Below the pieces are notes generated by a model. The model was not told the origin of the DNA and made no database searches. It worked only from the letters and a program-made list of their open reading frames with translations. A program made the translations under genes and the position numbers. Of a DNA stretch of 64,000 nt, positions 35,136 through 46,993 are shown piece by piece. Numbering within the stretch: the first letter of the stretch is position 1; every line of letters starts with the position of its first letter. Source of the stretch: Cryptomeria japonica (Eukaryota; Streptophyta; Pinopsida; Cupressales; Cupressaceae); contig NC_081411.1 in the NCBI RefSeq assembly GCF_030272615.1, positions 834,196,136 to 834,260,135 on the forward strand, given 5' to 3'.

Positions 35136-36791
35136 TGATGCAGAGCATCATGGACTCTCCCACAATCACATTGCAACTTATCATTCTTTCTTATTCAAAA
35201 ACTCAACTCTTCTTGTTTCACCTTCCTTCACTAGGCTTCACCAAGATGCTCAGATAGAACTATCAACCTCACCAACTTGTTCCAACACTTCCTAGGGCCT
35301 CTAAATACCCTATTACACTTTACTCAATAGGCTTCACTCACCCTATCAACTGGTTCACTCACAAACCCTTACCCGGGTTGCTAAATAGGCCAATCCCCTA
35401 GTAGCCTTTCTTAGAGGGTAATCTAACCTTTACTCAAAACAATCCCAAAACACTTACAAAAAAAATTATATATCTGGATACCCTTTTGGAAGTTACACAA
35501 CATATGTGAAAATCAACTATTGGTATTTTGGACGAAATACTCAGACCAACACCCTGTTAGACACCAACTAGGCCCAATTAGCCCTCTTTTCCAAAGAAAG
35601 TACCAACAAATGGTACGACCACAACTCCAAACCAAAACAAAAGTCTTGAAAAATGTTCCAAAACCATAGATTTTCCAGGTTTCAAGACAATAAACACTAA
35701 TTTGATAGGTTAGATACTAAACCCCCCTTTTTAGGCCTAAAAAACTAGGGCCTCCTTGTTCAAACCCCAAAACTCACTTCTAGATCTTGAAACTTTGTAT
35801 TCACTATTAATTTACCATCCCCTAACACTTTTTCACATAAAAAAACTACCTCCTTAAGGTAGATCTTCTGCTGCTATACTCATGCCTCCATTTTCATGCT
35901 TTTCCTCACTTAATCTCTTACCCTAGGGTATCAACACTTCATCTCCACGTTATTCCCTGCACTCAAACCTATTATTAGACAATAATATACATCATTTATG
36001 ACCTATTCCATAAGAAACAACAACCACATAAAGTGGAACGGGTCACATTTGCATTGTGACTCTCAAAATTTCTCTAAAACAATCACCTACAACAGATTTT
36101 AGGACAGCCAATGAAAGTTTATCAGATTTGAATGTAAAACCTTCAATAATAGTATCAAATGATAGTACAAACACTCCTCTACATTTCCAAATCCATTTCC
36201 AATAAAAAATAAAGCAAAGAAGAAGAGTTTCAGACCAATAAAGTGCAGATTTTAGACCAAAATTGCAAGGAAAACCTTGTATTTTTATTGCCAAGAAAAT
36301 ACGACCCTCTACTTCTTCATTTTGGATGATAACAAGAATATTTAAACCTATTCCCTTCATGGAAACTGAAAAACAACTCTTAACCACCCATACAACCACT
36401 TTTGGGTGTTTACAATTTTAATTTATTGTCAAATTGACACTTTTAGTTGTCAATTGACAAGTTTTTAACCTTTTTGCATCTTGACACTTTCTAATAAACT
36501 TTATTACATTAATATGGTCACACAAGACCTTATGAAACTTAAAATTCTCATTAAAAATCTATTCTACCCATTGGACCCCATTACATACTCAATTTGACAT
36601 TATTTGCCCAACATGGCAATTTTGACAACTTATTACAAAACGACTCATTAGATGAGTTTGATGACTCCAAATGGCATTATTATCCATGTTTAAAATATAA
36701 AATGGTCCTTTTAACCTCATAGAATTAATATCTCATAAATATTCATTATGGCCTCATGGTGGCCAATCTTTTCTTGGGTGCTCCTGCACCA
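35136..36791 (-). mobile_element. Minus-strand solo LTR of the A family inside C
   Basis: The plus-strand right end GGTGCTCCTGCACCA is the complement of the A LTR start at 21252, and similarity continues inward with strong decay toward the left. Flanks are ACCAA (35131-35135) and ACCCA (36792-36796). Dropping the LTR and one flank keeps C's reading frame uninterrupted across the site (codon phase at 35130 continues at 36797), which supports both edges. The left edge is the less certain one because similarity to A fades there. Confidence 0.7.
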
Positions 36792-36796
36792 ACCCA

Positions 36797-37570
36797 ATTC
36801 TTGAGCCTTGTGTTTCATCTCCTCCTATTGATATCACATCACCTATTGCACCCAATGATGCAGATAGTGCGAAATTTTTGACTTCATGTGATTTAGTGCA
36901 GCATGATATACCTTGTCTTCCAGCTTCAAATTCATGGGATGAGTACTTGATAGACATTGCAGGTTTGTTTGTGGAATCCTACATTGTAGATTTGGGAGAC
37001 ACCATTGATGAAATTCATGTTCTCTTTGATGAAGATGATCCTTCTTCGATTGTTGTGAGGTAACACTCTGAACCTCTTGTTCATTCTCTACATGATCATT
37101 CTTTCGAGGTTGACATGATTGTGGATACTTATGTACAATAGTTGGAGGAGGTCTCTTTATCCTTTGAGGAGACATGCGAGTCTTTGGATCATGCTCTACA
37201 TTCATCTCCACTAGATATTGGAGTGCCTTTTTCAGCAGTGTGGAGTAGTTCACCACCTTTGGAGGGGGTATCTTTCAGCATCAATATGGGGACACTTGAG
37301 CAGTTTTCAGAGACTTCATTCATCATGAGTTTTTTTCATACATCTTCCCTACAGGATTGGGGAGACTTCATGGATACACCTTTGGTTTTGTTTCTTCCTA
37401 AGGGGAGGAATGTTGTTCGACGTTCGTGGAGCAGTTTCTTCATACATCATCAAGATTCTATCATTGGTGCAGATTCTACATTGAGGGGGGGCTACCTTGC
37501 TTCTCTTCTTCTCACATATGGGAGGGAATTTTTCCTCACATGGGGTTTTGTTCCTCACATACTTCTATGA
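36797..37570 (+). pseudogene. C accessory frame, second half
   Basis: Continues the frame broken at 35135: 36797-37063 (Ser/Asp-rich, acidic), then 37142-37570 (142 codons) after two stops. Composition is Asp/Ser/Phe-rich with no integrase or RT motif, although it occupies the place where pol should be. The last part includes FETCESLDHALHSSPLDIG and VLFLPKGRNVVRRSW. Probably a degenerate ORF kept by this family; function unknown. Confidence 0.45.
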
Positions 37571-37782
37571 GAGTTATCTTGTATAGCTTTCATCTCTCTT
37601 TTGGGGGAGGGGTTTTTCCCATTGTTTTGTTCTCTCTTTCCCCAATTTATGAGAGATTTCATTGCATTGGTTTACATGCATTTGCATTTGTACATGGGTA
37701 CCTAACATGGCCTTGTAGCCGGGACCCATCTTGCATTGCTTAGTTACATTGTAGACTTAAGTCCATTCCCCTAAGTTGCACT

Positions 37783-37794
37783 TAAGGGGGGGGG
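37783..37794 (+). promoter_or_regulatory. C polypurine tract
   Basis: AAGGGGGGGGG-type purine run immediately before the 3' LTR start TGTTGG; the plus-strand DNA primer site. Confidence 0.8.
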
Positions 37795-38262
37795 TGTTGG
37801 TGTAAATAATTATTCATCATGGATATTATTACACCTTACTTAAGTTTACTTAGGAAATGCATTTCATAGTAGTTTGGGTATGAGACACTTGGGTGTTTGT
37901 GCCACATTGGGATAGTGTGTGCAGGAGAATTTCCACCTTTTATGGTGTGATCTTGTTACTACTTTATCATATCCACTTATTGTGGAGTAATAATTCCACC
38001 TTCAGTGGGTGATCCACCTCATGTGGAATATTTTATTGTTTCTCCTACCTACCCTTGTTTCTTATTGAGCCACATGTCATGTTTGTGTGCTCACATATGC
38101 ATATAGCCTTGCCTATATATGTAGGGTCATCAACAACTATTGAACAAAGATTGATCTTTTGATCATTTATCTATTGATGAGAATACATTTTATTCTTGTC
38201 CTATATCTTGTCTCTCTATTTTATACTTTTCATTGAGCTCTTGATCTTGGAAAAATCTCACA
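37795..38262 (+). repeat. C 3' LTR
   Basis: 468 bp, closely matching 32371-32858. The shorter length comes mainly from a missing CTACCTACC-type repeat unit. Confidence 0.93.
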
Positions 38263-39692
38263 CAAACTCTCTTACCACACATTCTTCAAGGGGTCCGAAA
38301 GTAGATTTACCGCTATGCTCCCCTTAGGCCTATTTGAAAGGCTTAGTTCTTCGGTGCAAAATTCTCCACACTAGGTGAAGGGATAGATTCTTTTGCAGGC
38401 TTGTCCTCACTCTTCTTTTCCAGATTTTATTCATCTCCTCTCTAATTTCTTCAATATTGACCTTCTACTTACCTTTTTGATCTTTAGAGTGGTTGACTGG
38501 TTTGTTCTTCCTAGTTCTACTTTCCATGTGTCCCGATTTGTGACAATGATAGCAAGCCATTCCAGATGATCTGCAAGGTCCTGCATTACCTCTTCCAGTT
38601 CTCCTTCTGTAGTTCATAGCCACATGACCATAATTGTTTCAAATGGTGCAAATAAAATTAGTTACCTTTTCCATTTCAAATGGACTAAACTGATTGACAT
38701 AAGGTTTTTGCCAGTTCACATTTCCCCGATTGTCATAGGTTCTCCTCTAGTAACCATTAGGTCTTGGATTCATGTGAGGTGCCAGATTGTTTACTCTATA
38801 TCTGCATTCAACTAATCTATGTCCATATATGTTGCATGTAAAATAATGACCTTCAAATCTCCTAGATACATACCTAGCATTTGCATTATAGCCTGTATTC
38901 TCATTAGGTATGCTTCTACACACATTTACAGTATGTCCAGGTATATGATAGACAAATAAAATAGGTTTAAATGCTTTCTCACCGACAGGCTTGTTAACCT
39001 TAGGAGCAGTTTTACCTTTGTGAATGTTGGTCTTTGTACTAGAGGATTCTCTTTTCTCAGATGTATTGAAACCTAGTCTTGATTTGTCACCTTTCATCCT
39101 CTGAGATTGGATCTGCTCATCCAGCATAGAAGAACTCTTATTGAACTTTTCCATCTTTTCATTAGCCTTAGTGAGATCTCTAGTAAGATCTTCATTGTGT
39201 TTTCTCAGAGTCTCTCTTAGAGATGTGCCATTTCAAGATCTAGCTGCAGTGCCTCCTTCTCTTCCTTCTCTTCATGCCAATGCTCATGCAAAGTTGTATT
39301 CTCTTATTTGATTTTAGCAATCTCATGATCTCTTTCTTTGATTAGTTCTTCATCTGCCCTTCTTGCTTCAAGCTCTTGGCTCATGCAGATGGTTAGGGGT
39401 TCTAACTCTCTTCTTAGATTTATCTTTTCACCGTTTAGTTTTTCAACTTCTTCAACTAATGCATCAATGTTAGCCTCATCTAAAGAACTATTATCAGATA
39501 TCTCCAATAGTTGTTCAGTCAGCTCTCTCCTTTTGACTTATGAAGCTTTAAATCTGACCCTTAGGGTTTCCATCTCTTCCTTGGTAGCATCAAGCATTCT
39601 AGCCATCTCTAAATAACTCATATCCCCCATGGTGGATTTAGGGTTTCCTTCCAAGTCATTAAGCCTTAAGGAAGTTTGGTTTTGATACCAAT
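38263..39692 (-). pseudogene. B gag with coiled coil and zinc knuckles
   Basis: Starts at ATG 39631 on minus (MGDMSYLEMARMLDATKEEM). A long heptad-like coiled coil follows (39507-39304 is the best piece, ALVEEVEKLNGEKINLRREL). The frame 39154-38747 is basic and has knuckle relics near its end (CNIYGHRLVEC and an upstream box with lost Cys). A third box, CYHCHKSGHMES, lies near 38530-38565 with its last Cys lost. Stops and frameshifts throughout. A coiled-coil N terminus plus several knuckles is unlike the D/K or E/G gag. Cut at 38263 by element C. Confidence 0.6.
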
Positions 39693-40823
39693 TGATAGAC
39701 TTATAAAGCACTGAGAGGGGGAGTGAATCAGTAACAACAAAAATAATACCACTTCAAACATAGACTGGTAAAGACAGTTAACCAGCATACTTAATACTAT
39801 GCATGCAATCCAAAATGATATTAAAGCATCCACAAAGAGTAAAACATCCACCATAACACAAGTGTTTATATGTGGAAAACCCAACAGGGAAAAACCACGA
39901 TGAGATGGGACTCACAAATTAACTATCTGTAGTAATAGGTAACTGACTAGTTAAGGTCTACAAAGGTGCTCTGCTAGGAGCAAATCCTATTAAAGATCCC
40001 AAAAGGTCTATTAGAAGTTGTACCCTATTAAAAGTAGTACCCTGTTAGGAGTAACCTCGATAGAGGATTTTAAACCCAAATTAATGGATCGTCTTGTTAG
40101 AGGATTCATACAATGAAGCTTGTTAGAGCTTACCTGGTTAGGGGATTTGACTATTGTAGTAATTAGAAAACAACAGGTGATGTGATCTAGAAGTAGCACA
40201 TCTTACTTGAATAGATCCTCTTCTATTCACTCAAAACTGCATCATCGACATAATCTGTAATGCCTTCAACAACTTAACACTTCTATCTCGCATCATGAAA
40301 AATATAGTTCATCTTAATGTCATTATATAGACATTAGATTTCATGTCGTCTTAGGAATCATATCACAATTTCCTAGGTGTAGTGTATTTGGACAATCTAA
40401 CATAACTCATCACATATTCCTGCCAAATCTTTCAGTTAGGGATAACTCATCATGACCGGTAATAACTCATCACACAATCAGTGAAACTGGTTGGAACATC
40501 AATACCGGTTAAGAGTTAACCTCTTCCAACTCATAGACCGATTGTTCTCCATTTTCTTCTTTGATGATCTCTACTGAATCTCCATGCTGGTGTCAACCCA
40601 TTCATGTATATACTAGTTGTCTACATATACCGGTTAGATACCCTCAAAACTGTTTGAACTTAACTATACATATAATACCAGTTTTGCAATACAAAGGTCT
40701 TAGGAGTAATACCAGTTTGTCTTAACTAAGATAAGTATGACAATGTAAGAATATGTGTGTTTATACATGTGTCATCAATGACAACACATGCAGTCATCCA
40801 TTACAACCATCATCAAGCCAACA
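39693..40823 (-). repeat. B 5' LTR
   Basis: 1,131 bp. On plus it begins TGATAGACTTATAAAG right after the primer-site complement TTGATACCAAT and ends AAGCCAACA. Confidence 0.9.
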
Positions 40824-40828
40824 AAACC

Positions 40829-41081
40829 CTAACCGATGGAGCTTGGAGAATCGGTTGTGTTGATCTATGATCAAATCGTGATCGGAGATGAAGATGCCAC
40901 GTAAGCATGATGCACGTGATGAGTTTCAAAGTTGTTTTGGCACATGAAGATAACCGTTTATCTTGGGAATGAGAAAATGCATAACATGAGGTTAATAATG
41001 TGTGATGAGCTACAGGTTCCAATGTGCGGTGATCCAAGAGGGATTGAAGTTGTCTAGAACAATGTGTAGTTGATTGCTATG
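40829..41081 (+). repeat. D 5' LTR, second piece
   Basis: Resumes the D LTR after B and ends with CTATG, the left target duplication of solo LTR S. The matching stretch in the 3' LTR is about 47150-47404. Confidence 0.88.
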
Positions 41082-41895
41082 TGTAGACACCTAAAATTGT
41101 CCAGTCTAGTAAAATAAATATTTTTATTTATTTAATTATTTTAGCCTAATTCATCTATTAATTAAATAATTCTTTATTTATTTAATTAATTCATTTATCC
41201 TCTTCTAGCCTTATTTCTCATTTAAATAAATACATTTATTTATTTAAATTGTCCTTTTCCTAAATTAAATAAATATCTTATTTATTTAATTGATCCCACT
41301 TCTTCTATTAATTAAATGAATCTTTATTTATTTAATTAATTCATTATCCTTTTCTACCCATGACACATGTCATTCATCTCTTAATTCATACACTACCTAC
41401 CCTGTTATTATTTTATTATTTTCTTTACCTACCCTCTAATCATAGCCGACCTCTTTTTACACCTCTCAATCTTATCCCTCCATTTCTTATGGTGTCTTCT
41501 ATATAAGGAGATTCTTCCTTCATTATCAACCCTAATCAATCTATGCATCCTAATCAATTGATTACACTCACTATGCATTCAGCCCTGACTACGCTTTCGA
41601 ACTTGCATATGAAATCAAGCCTACTTGCAACCACATTTCCATTCTTTGTTGAGCTCTTGTGCACATATAAAATCAGAGAGCAAATATATCAAGCAAGATC
41701 AATGGAGATAGGAAGAATGGAGATCCAAACCCTATTGGACATGTGATGGTATAATCTTTGTGATTTCATTTGATTGACGTTGTCTTAGGTAATCTTCATA
41801 TGTTATGGTGGATCTTTGTTGTTGTTAGGCTAGGGTTTTGTGGTTGAATTCATTTAGTCTTTCATCATTGTTGTTATCCATTTTCACCATATACA
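41082..41895 (+). mobile_element. Solo LTR S
   Basis: 814 bp from TGTAGACACC to CATATACA with a perfect CTATG duplication (41077-41081, 41896-41900). The intact site is seen in D's 3' LTR near 47400-47410. It is rich in TTATTTATTTAATT-like phrases. A TATA box, CTATATAAGG, lies at about 41500-41509, giving plus orientation. No similarity to the other LTRs here. Confidence 0.92.
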
Positions 41896-41900
41896 CTATG

Positions 41901-42867
41901 TAATCCAACAATCATGATTGGACCGATATGTTTGTAATCTCTATGTGATTTGTAAGTTTTGTGATGTGTTACCAAACTATTTTATTTGTATTTAAGGTCG
42001 ATGAGTTGTTTGTAATTGTGTTGGCAATTTGGTTAAGTGTGGTAGTGTGATTGTTGCTGAACCAGAAGGAGTGTATGCAGAATGTTGTGAAGGCAGATAG
42101 GAGGAGAAAAGGATCTTACTAAGAAAGATAGTGTTATTTCCAAATCAACAAAGAACCTATTGTTCTCTAACCATTACAATAGTTAAATCCCTTAACTAGG
42201 TAAGATTTAACAAGCTTCTTGTTTAAATCCTCTAACCAGGTGATCCATTAGCTTGGATTTGAAATCCTCTACCGAGGTTGCCTTTAACAGGGTATTTCCT
42301 TTAATAGGGTATTGTAGTCAATCCCTTAATTGAGTGGTCCCTAACCGGATCTGTTCTTAATAGGAAATTATTGTATAAGCTTCTAACAAGGCTCGACTCC
42401 TAATAGGGTGAAATTTAGAAGAGTTCAAAATACTTGTGGGTATTCATCCCCACCATGGTTTTTCCCATTTGGGTTTCCATGTGAAAAATCATTGTGTCAA
42501 GTGGTGAATAATTTTGTGGATATGTTTTGATAAGGTTGATTTGATTAACTGGTAAAGCCACTTAGATATGTTTAGATCACCGAAAGTGATCTGAAATGAT
42601 CTATTATTGATGTTAGTAAAGTGGTTTAATGTTTTGGTTAAATGGTATGTGAGTATCAGATCTGTTACATTGCATCATTAATGTTTTGATCAACTGGTAA
42701 AGTTTGAAAGTGCAAATGTAGTTTTTGGTATAGTGACTAAACCAGTTAGTTTAGCAAGTTGATTATGATTTGGGATTAAGTTTGGTGAAAGTTTAGTTTG
42801 TTTTCTATCTACTGATTCACCCCCTCTCATTAGTTGATCGGAACCTTATTGTTTCATCATATTATCA
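41901..42867 (+). repeat. D 5' LTR, third piece
   Basis: From ATCCAACAATC... to CATATTATCA, matching 47410-48373. The primer site ATTGGTATTAGAGC follows at 42868. Confidence 0.9.
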
Positions 42868-44089
42868 ATTGGTATTAGAGCATTTCAGGTCCTCTTGTGT
42901 TTAAGCCTAATAGCTTGACGAAAAGATCTAGGAGAGCATGATGAAGAAAGAAGGTCCAAAATTCAATAGGGAAAACTACAGAATCTGGAGTGATAGGATG
43001 AATATATATATCAAGAGCTTAGGAAGTCAATATTGGGAATATGTTGTTACTAAATATAACTTGCCTAGTGGGATTTTGTCAGATGATCAAAAGAAGGAGA
43101 AATAGGAGAACAATCAATAATTGGAGGCCATTATCAGTTCCTTGTCCAATTCAGAGTATGTTGATGTCCATGGATTGGAGACTTCCTACAAAGTGTGGAA
43201 GAAACTAGAATATATCTATAGCGGCGATGAGCATGTTAAGATTGCCAAAGAAGAGAGTCTAAGAGGTAAATTTGATGATATGGGGGTGGCTGAAGGTGAA
43301 AACATTCAATAGTATGGTTAGAGGATCAAGGAGATAGTCGGTAAGATCAAAAGTGTTAGAGGTACAATGGAGGATACCACAGTGGTTAGCAAGGTGTTGA
43401 GAATCCTTCTACTGGTCTACGCTATTTGAGTTACAACGATTGAGGAACTCAAGTCTATTGATAAGACAAAGGTAACTCTTGATTCCATAATTGGTAAATT
43501 AATTACATTTGAATTAAATGGTTTTGATGGAAGTGTCCAGAGATCGAAATATGCATTTAGAGCTTCAGTTTCAACCCCATCGATAAGGAAAAGAAGAGAA
43601 GTGAGTCACATTCATGATTTTAGATCTAGCAAAGAGGTAGATGATGAAGATAGTCTGATTGAGCTTGAAGCATTGTTGGCCAAGTGGTTACCTAGAGGTA
43701 CCAATAAGTATAGAGGTAAATTACCTTTGAAGTGTTTTGCATGTAACCGGATTGGACATATTGTTGCTAACTGTCCAAATGGAGATAATGAGCAAAACTA
43801 TGAGAAGTATAAGAAGTATAAAGGCAAAGGTAAAAGAGATTGTCTCATTGTAGTGGATGGAGGAATTATAGATGATGAATCTGAAGAAGATGCCAATGAG
43901 GACATTGTCTTTGTTTCTATTAAAGAAGAGACATCAAATCAGAAGGCATTAGTCTCTTGCACGGATAGTTCAGATGATTGGATTATAGATAGTGGTTGTT
44001 CACACCACATGACCAGTGATCAGAGTAAGTTTCTTACTTTGAGAGAGTTTGGTGGAGATGTTGTGAGCTTTGGGAATGAATCACCCTGA
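42868..44089 (+). pseudogene. D gag and protease
   Basis: Gag opens at 42939 (MMKKEGPKFNRENYRIWSDR-like). Stops break the core, but frames 43121-43312 and 43601-44089 carry LEYIYSGDEHVK, the zinc knuckle CFACNRIGHIVANC (complete CCHC) and the protease site DWIIDSGCSHHMT with DSG intact at about 43985. Compared with K, D's knuckle is the better-preserved one. Confidence 0.82.
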
Positions 44090-45270
44090 ATGGTGAAAGG
44101 GAAAGGATCCATCTCTTTGAATGGTAAGAGTAGTGCAGATGATGTCTACTGGGTTGAAGGTATAAAACATAATCTTTTGAGTGTTGCTCAACTCAATGAC
44201 AAAGGTTACCCTCTGGAATTCAAGAATGGAGTCTGCAAGATCTATGGAAGCAAAGGTGAACTGATTGCAACTAACAAATAGACCATAGGTAACTTTTTTC
44301 ATTTAAGCTCTAAAGTCAATAGTTGTTTAATTGCAAAAGTATAAGATAGTTGGCTTTGGCATCAGAGATTCTGTAATGTAAATTTTGATAACATTGTAAA
44401 ATTTAGTAAGTCCAAATCTGTAAGAGGTTTGCCACAATTGGACAAACTGGTGAATGCTTTGTGTAAGGAATGTCAGTTAGGGAAAATGGCATCCTCAACC
44501 TTCAGGAGAAAATCTTTCTTAGTTGAACATTTGCTAGATTTGGTTCATACCAACCTTTGTGGACCGATGAGAACTAGGAGTATTCAAGGTGATTAGTATT
44601 TCATGATATTTACTGATGACTACTCAAGGATGATGTGGGTCACATTCTTGAAAGACAAGATAAAAGCATTTAGCAAGTTTAAGACATTCAAAGCCTTAGT
44701 TGAAAATGAAAGTGGAAAGAAGATAAAGTGCTTAAGAACTGATCAAGGTGGTGAATTTACTTCAAAGGAACTCACTAGATACTATGAAGACAATGGAATT
44801 AAGAAGCAACTTTTTGCACCTAGGACACCACAACAAAATGGTATTGTAGAAAGGAACGATCGGTCAGTTGTGAAGCTGCTAGGACTATGCTAATTCAATG
44901 AGGTGTAGCTAAGACATTCCAGAGAGAAGCTATCAACACAACTATTTACACAATGAAGCGGATACTGGTTAAAAGATGTAAGGATAAAACTCCTTATGGG
45001 TACTGGTATGGTAGATAACCTAATATAAGCTACTTTAAAATATTTGGTAGTAGATGTTTTATCAAAAGAGGTGATTATGTTGGTAAGTTTGATGCTAAAA
45101 GTGATGAAGGAATATTTCTTGGTTACTCCACCAAGAGAAAAGCTTACAAGTGTTACAATAACCAGACTAAGAAGATCATTGAAAGTGTTAATGTCCAAGT
45201 TGATGAGTTTCCTAAGAAATTAGGAGAAACCAGTGAGGAGAAGGAGGAAAAAGAACCTTGCACACTATTT
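44090..45270 (+). pseudogene. D GAG-pre-integrase and integrase
   Basis: Frame 44090-44281 carries the end of PR. The GAG-pre-integrase zinc block (CKECQLGKM) lies near 44465. The first catalytic site reads LVHTNLCGP (Asp to Asn) near 44540; frame 44603-44893 has LRTDQGGEFTSKE and QQNGIVERN with the second Asp and the Glu. The DAKSDEGIFLGYSTKRKAYK block follows at about 45090-45150. Several stops. Confidence 0.82.
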
Positions 45271-46662
45271 TTGGAACCGGAACCGGTGAAGCCAGAAGTT
45301 GGAGAACATAACGGAGTAGCCCCAGTTAAACCGGAACAAGAAGGTCCAGCAGAAGAAGAAGAAAGTGAAGAAGGTGAAGACTATGGTGAGACATTTGCAC
45401 CAGTTGCAAGATTGGAAGGATTAAGGACTCTACTTACATTAGAAGCATACAGAGGATTCAAAGTATATTAGATGGATGTTAAGTCAGCATTCCCTAATGG
45501 AATATTGGAAGAGGAAGTCTACATTGAACAACCAGATGGTTATGCTTTAACTGTAGAAAAGGACATGGTGTGCAAATTACATAAGGCATTATATGGACTG
45601 AAGCAAGAACCAAGAGTATGGTATGAAAGATTGCACTCTCACTTGGTGAAGGTAGGTTTTTAGAGAACCAGTGAAGACAATATCATATATCTCAAGTCAG
45701 TAGGAGACAAGATACTAGTAAGTGAGGTATTTGTGGATGATATCATTTTTGGAGGAAATGATGATATGTGTCATGATTTTGCTAATGAGATTAAGAATGA
45801 GTTTGAGATGTTACTTGTAGGTGAGATTAAATTCTTCATAGGTCTACAAATCCAATAGATGAAGGAAGGTATTTTCATCACACAGTCCAAGTATGTGAAA
45901 GAACTACTGAAGACTTTTGGAATGGGAGATTGTAAACTAGTTGGAACACCAATGGTTACATGTTGTAAATTGTCTAAGGAGGATGATTATGCATCAGTGG
46001 ATGAAAAGGAGTACAGATCAATGATAGGTAAACTACATTATGTTGTCCACAACAGACCATACATTGCTCATGTAGTAGGATTGGTTGCTAGATTTTAGAA
46101 GAGCCCGAAGGAGACACGCATGGTTGCAACCAAAAGCATTTTCAGATATCTGAAAGGCATAATTAATTATGGATTATGGTATCCATATGTAGAAAATTCT
46201 GATTTAAAAGTCTATACAGATGCAGTCTGGGTAGACAATGTTGATGATAGGAAGAGTACAATCGGAGGAGCATTCTTTCTTGGAGGAAGATTAGTGTCTT
46301 GGAGTAGCAAGAAACAAATTTGTATCTCTCAATCAACAACATAAGCTGAATATATTGCAGCATATATGAAGTATACCCAAGCAATCTAGATGAAACTCTG
46401 GTTGGAAGGTTTCAAGTTGAAGCTATCAGAACCGGTAAGGATTTTTTTTGATAACACCAATGCAATAAACATTTCTAAGAACAAAGCATATTGAGCTGAA
46501 GTATCATTTCCTAAGAGAGAAAGTGAAAAGTAAAGATGTGTCACTAGAGCATGTATCTACTAAAGAACAACTAGCAGATATATTTACTAAACCTCTACCT
46601 AAGGCTACTTTTGAGTATCTTAGAGGTAAGTTAGGGGTTGTACCCCTACATGAAGTCAATTA
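45271..46662 (+). pseudogene. D reverse transcriptase (N-terminal deletion) and RNase H
   Basis: Frames 45271-45471, 45472-45663, 45859-46098 and 46120-46344. Relative to K, the sequence jumps from the acidic integrase-RT linker (about 45365) directly to [13 protein letters not shown], so the RT N terminus with IGTKWVFK and [10 protein letters not shown] is missing. Short AGAAGAA-type repeats lie at the join. FVDDIIFGG is intact at about 45730. RNase H follows with YLKGIINYGLWY, the STIGGAFFLGGRLVSW block and, after stops, the STKEQLADIFTKP end near 46600. Confidence 0.82.
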
Positions 46663-46993
46663 AGCAGATGGGAAGCCATCAATCCTAAAGTTTATTGAAA
46701 ATCTTGAAGCATGATTGGTGTAGAGTGGAGCTACTCCACAGGAGGAGCAACTAGTTGCAAATCGGTGAAGCATGGAATGGTTAACCTTCACTTTGGCATT
46801 GTTGTCAAAGGGGGAGAAGAACTGTATATGATTGAATAGCCAACTACCAATTGAAGACATGAAGATATAGTTAAGGAGAGTACATGGAAAAAACATAAAC
46901 TAGGATTCCTATACCTGTGTATGAGTTTACTCTCAATCATTACAATCAAAGGGTATTGATATTTTTATTGCCATCAATGCCAAAGGGGGAGAT
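46663..46993 (+). other. D post-pol spacer and polypurine tract
   Basis: Non-coding, with AAAGGGGGAGAAG at about 46808 and the polypurine tract CAAAGGGGGAGAT at 46981-46993 next to the LTR. Confidence 0.75.

Larger units (their letters stand above)
32371..38262 (+). mobile_element. Element C: short, non-autonomous copia-like element
   Basis: LTRs 32371-32858 (488 bp) and 37795-38262 (468 bp) are TG...CA ended. Target duplications are CAAAT (32366-32370) and CAAAC (38263-38267). The primer site TGGTATCAAAGC follows the 5' LTR at once, and the polypurine run GGGGGGGGG precedes the 3' LTR. Over the first roughly 145 bp the two LTRs differ at only about four positions, so C is among the younger insertions here. 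Gag, a protease-like segment and an accessory frame are present; IN, RT and RNase H are not. It carries an A-family solo LTR. Confidence 0.92.
27395..40823 (-). mobile_element. Element B: non-autonomous LTR element with long accessory ORF
   Basis: LTRs 27395-28527 and 39693-40823 (about 1,132 bp each, TGTTGGC...CTATCA in sense) are near-identical in layout. Flanks are GAACT (27390-27394) and AAACC (40824-40828); both are one change from GAACC, the base order at the uninterrupted site in D's 3' LTR (near 47148). The primer site (sense TTGGTATCAAAACC) lies at about 39677-39692, the polypurine tract at about 28528-28540. Own internal sequence is 28528-32370 and 38263-39692, holding a gag-like frame and a roughly 1,050-codon accessory frame, with no PR, IN or RT seen. 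Confidence 0.85.

Noticed and set aside
35136-36791. The 118-codon minus-strand frame 36399-36043 as a gene
   Set aside because: It falls in a decayed LTR on the LTR's own strand, with hydrophobic low-complexity content and no homologue I recognise.
41077-41900. Short frame 41543-41746 read as a gene
   Set aside because: It lies inside solo LTR S, downstream of the LTR's TATA box, with no domain.
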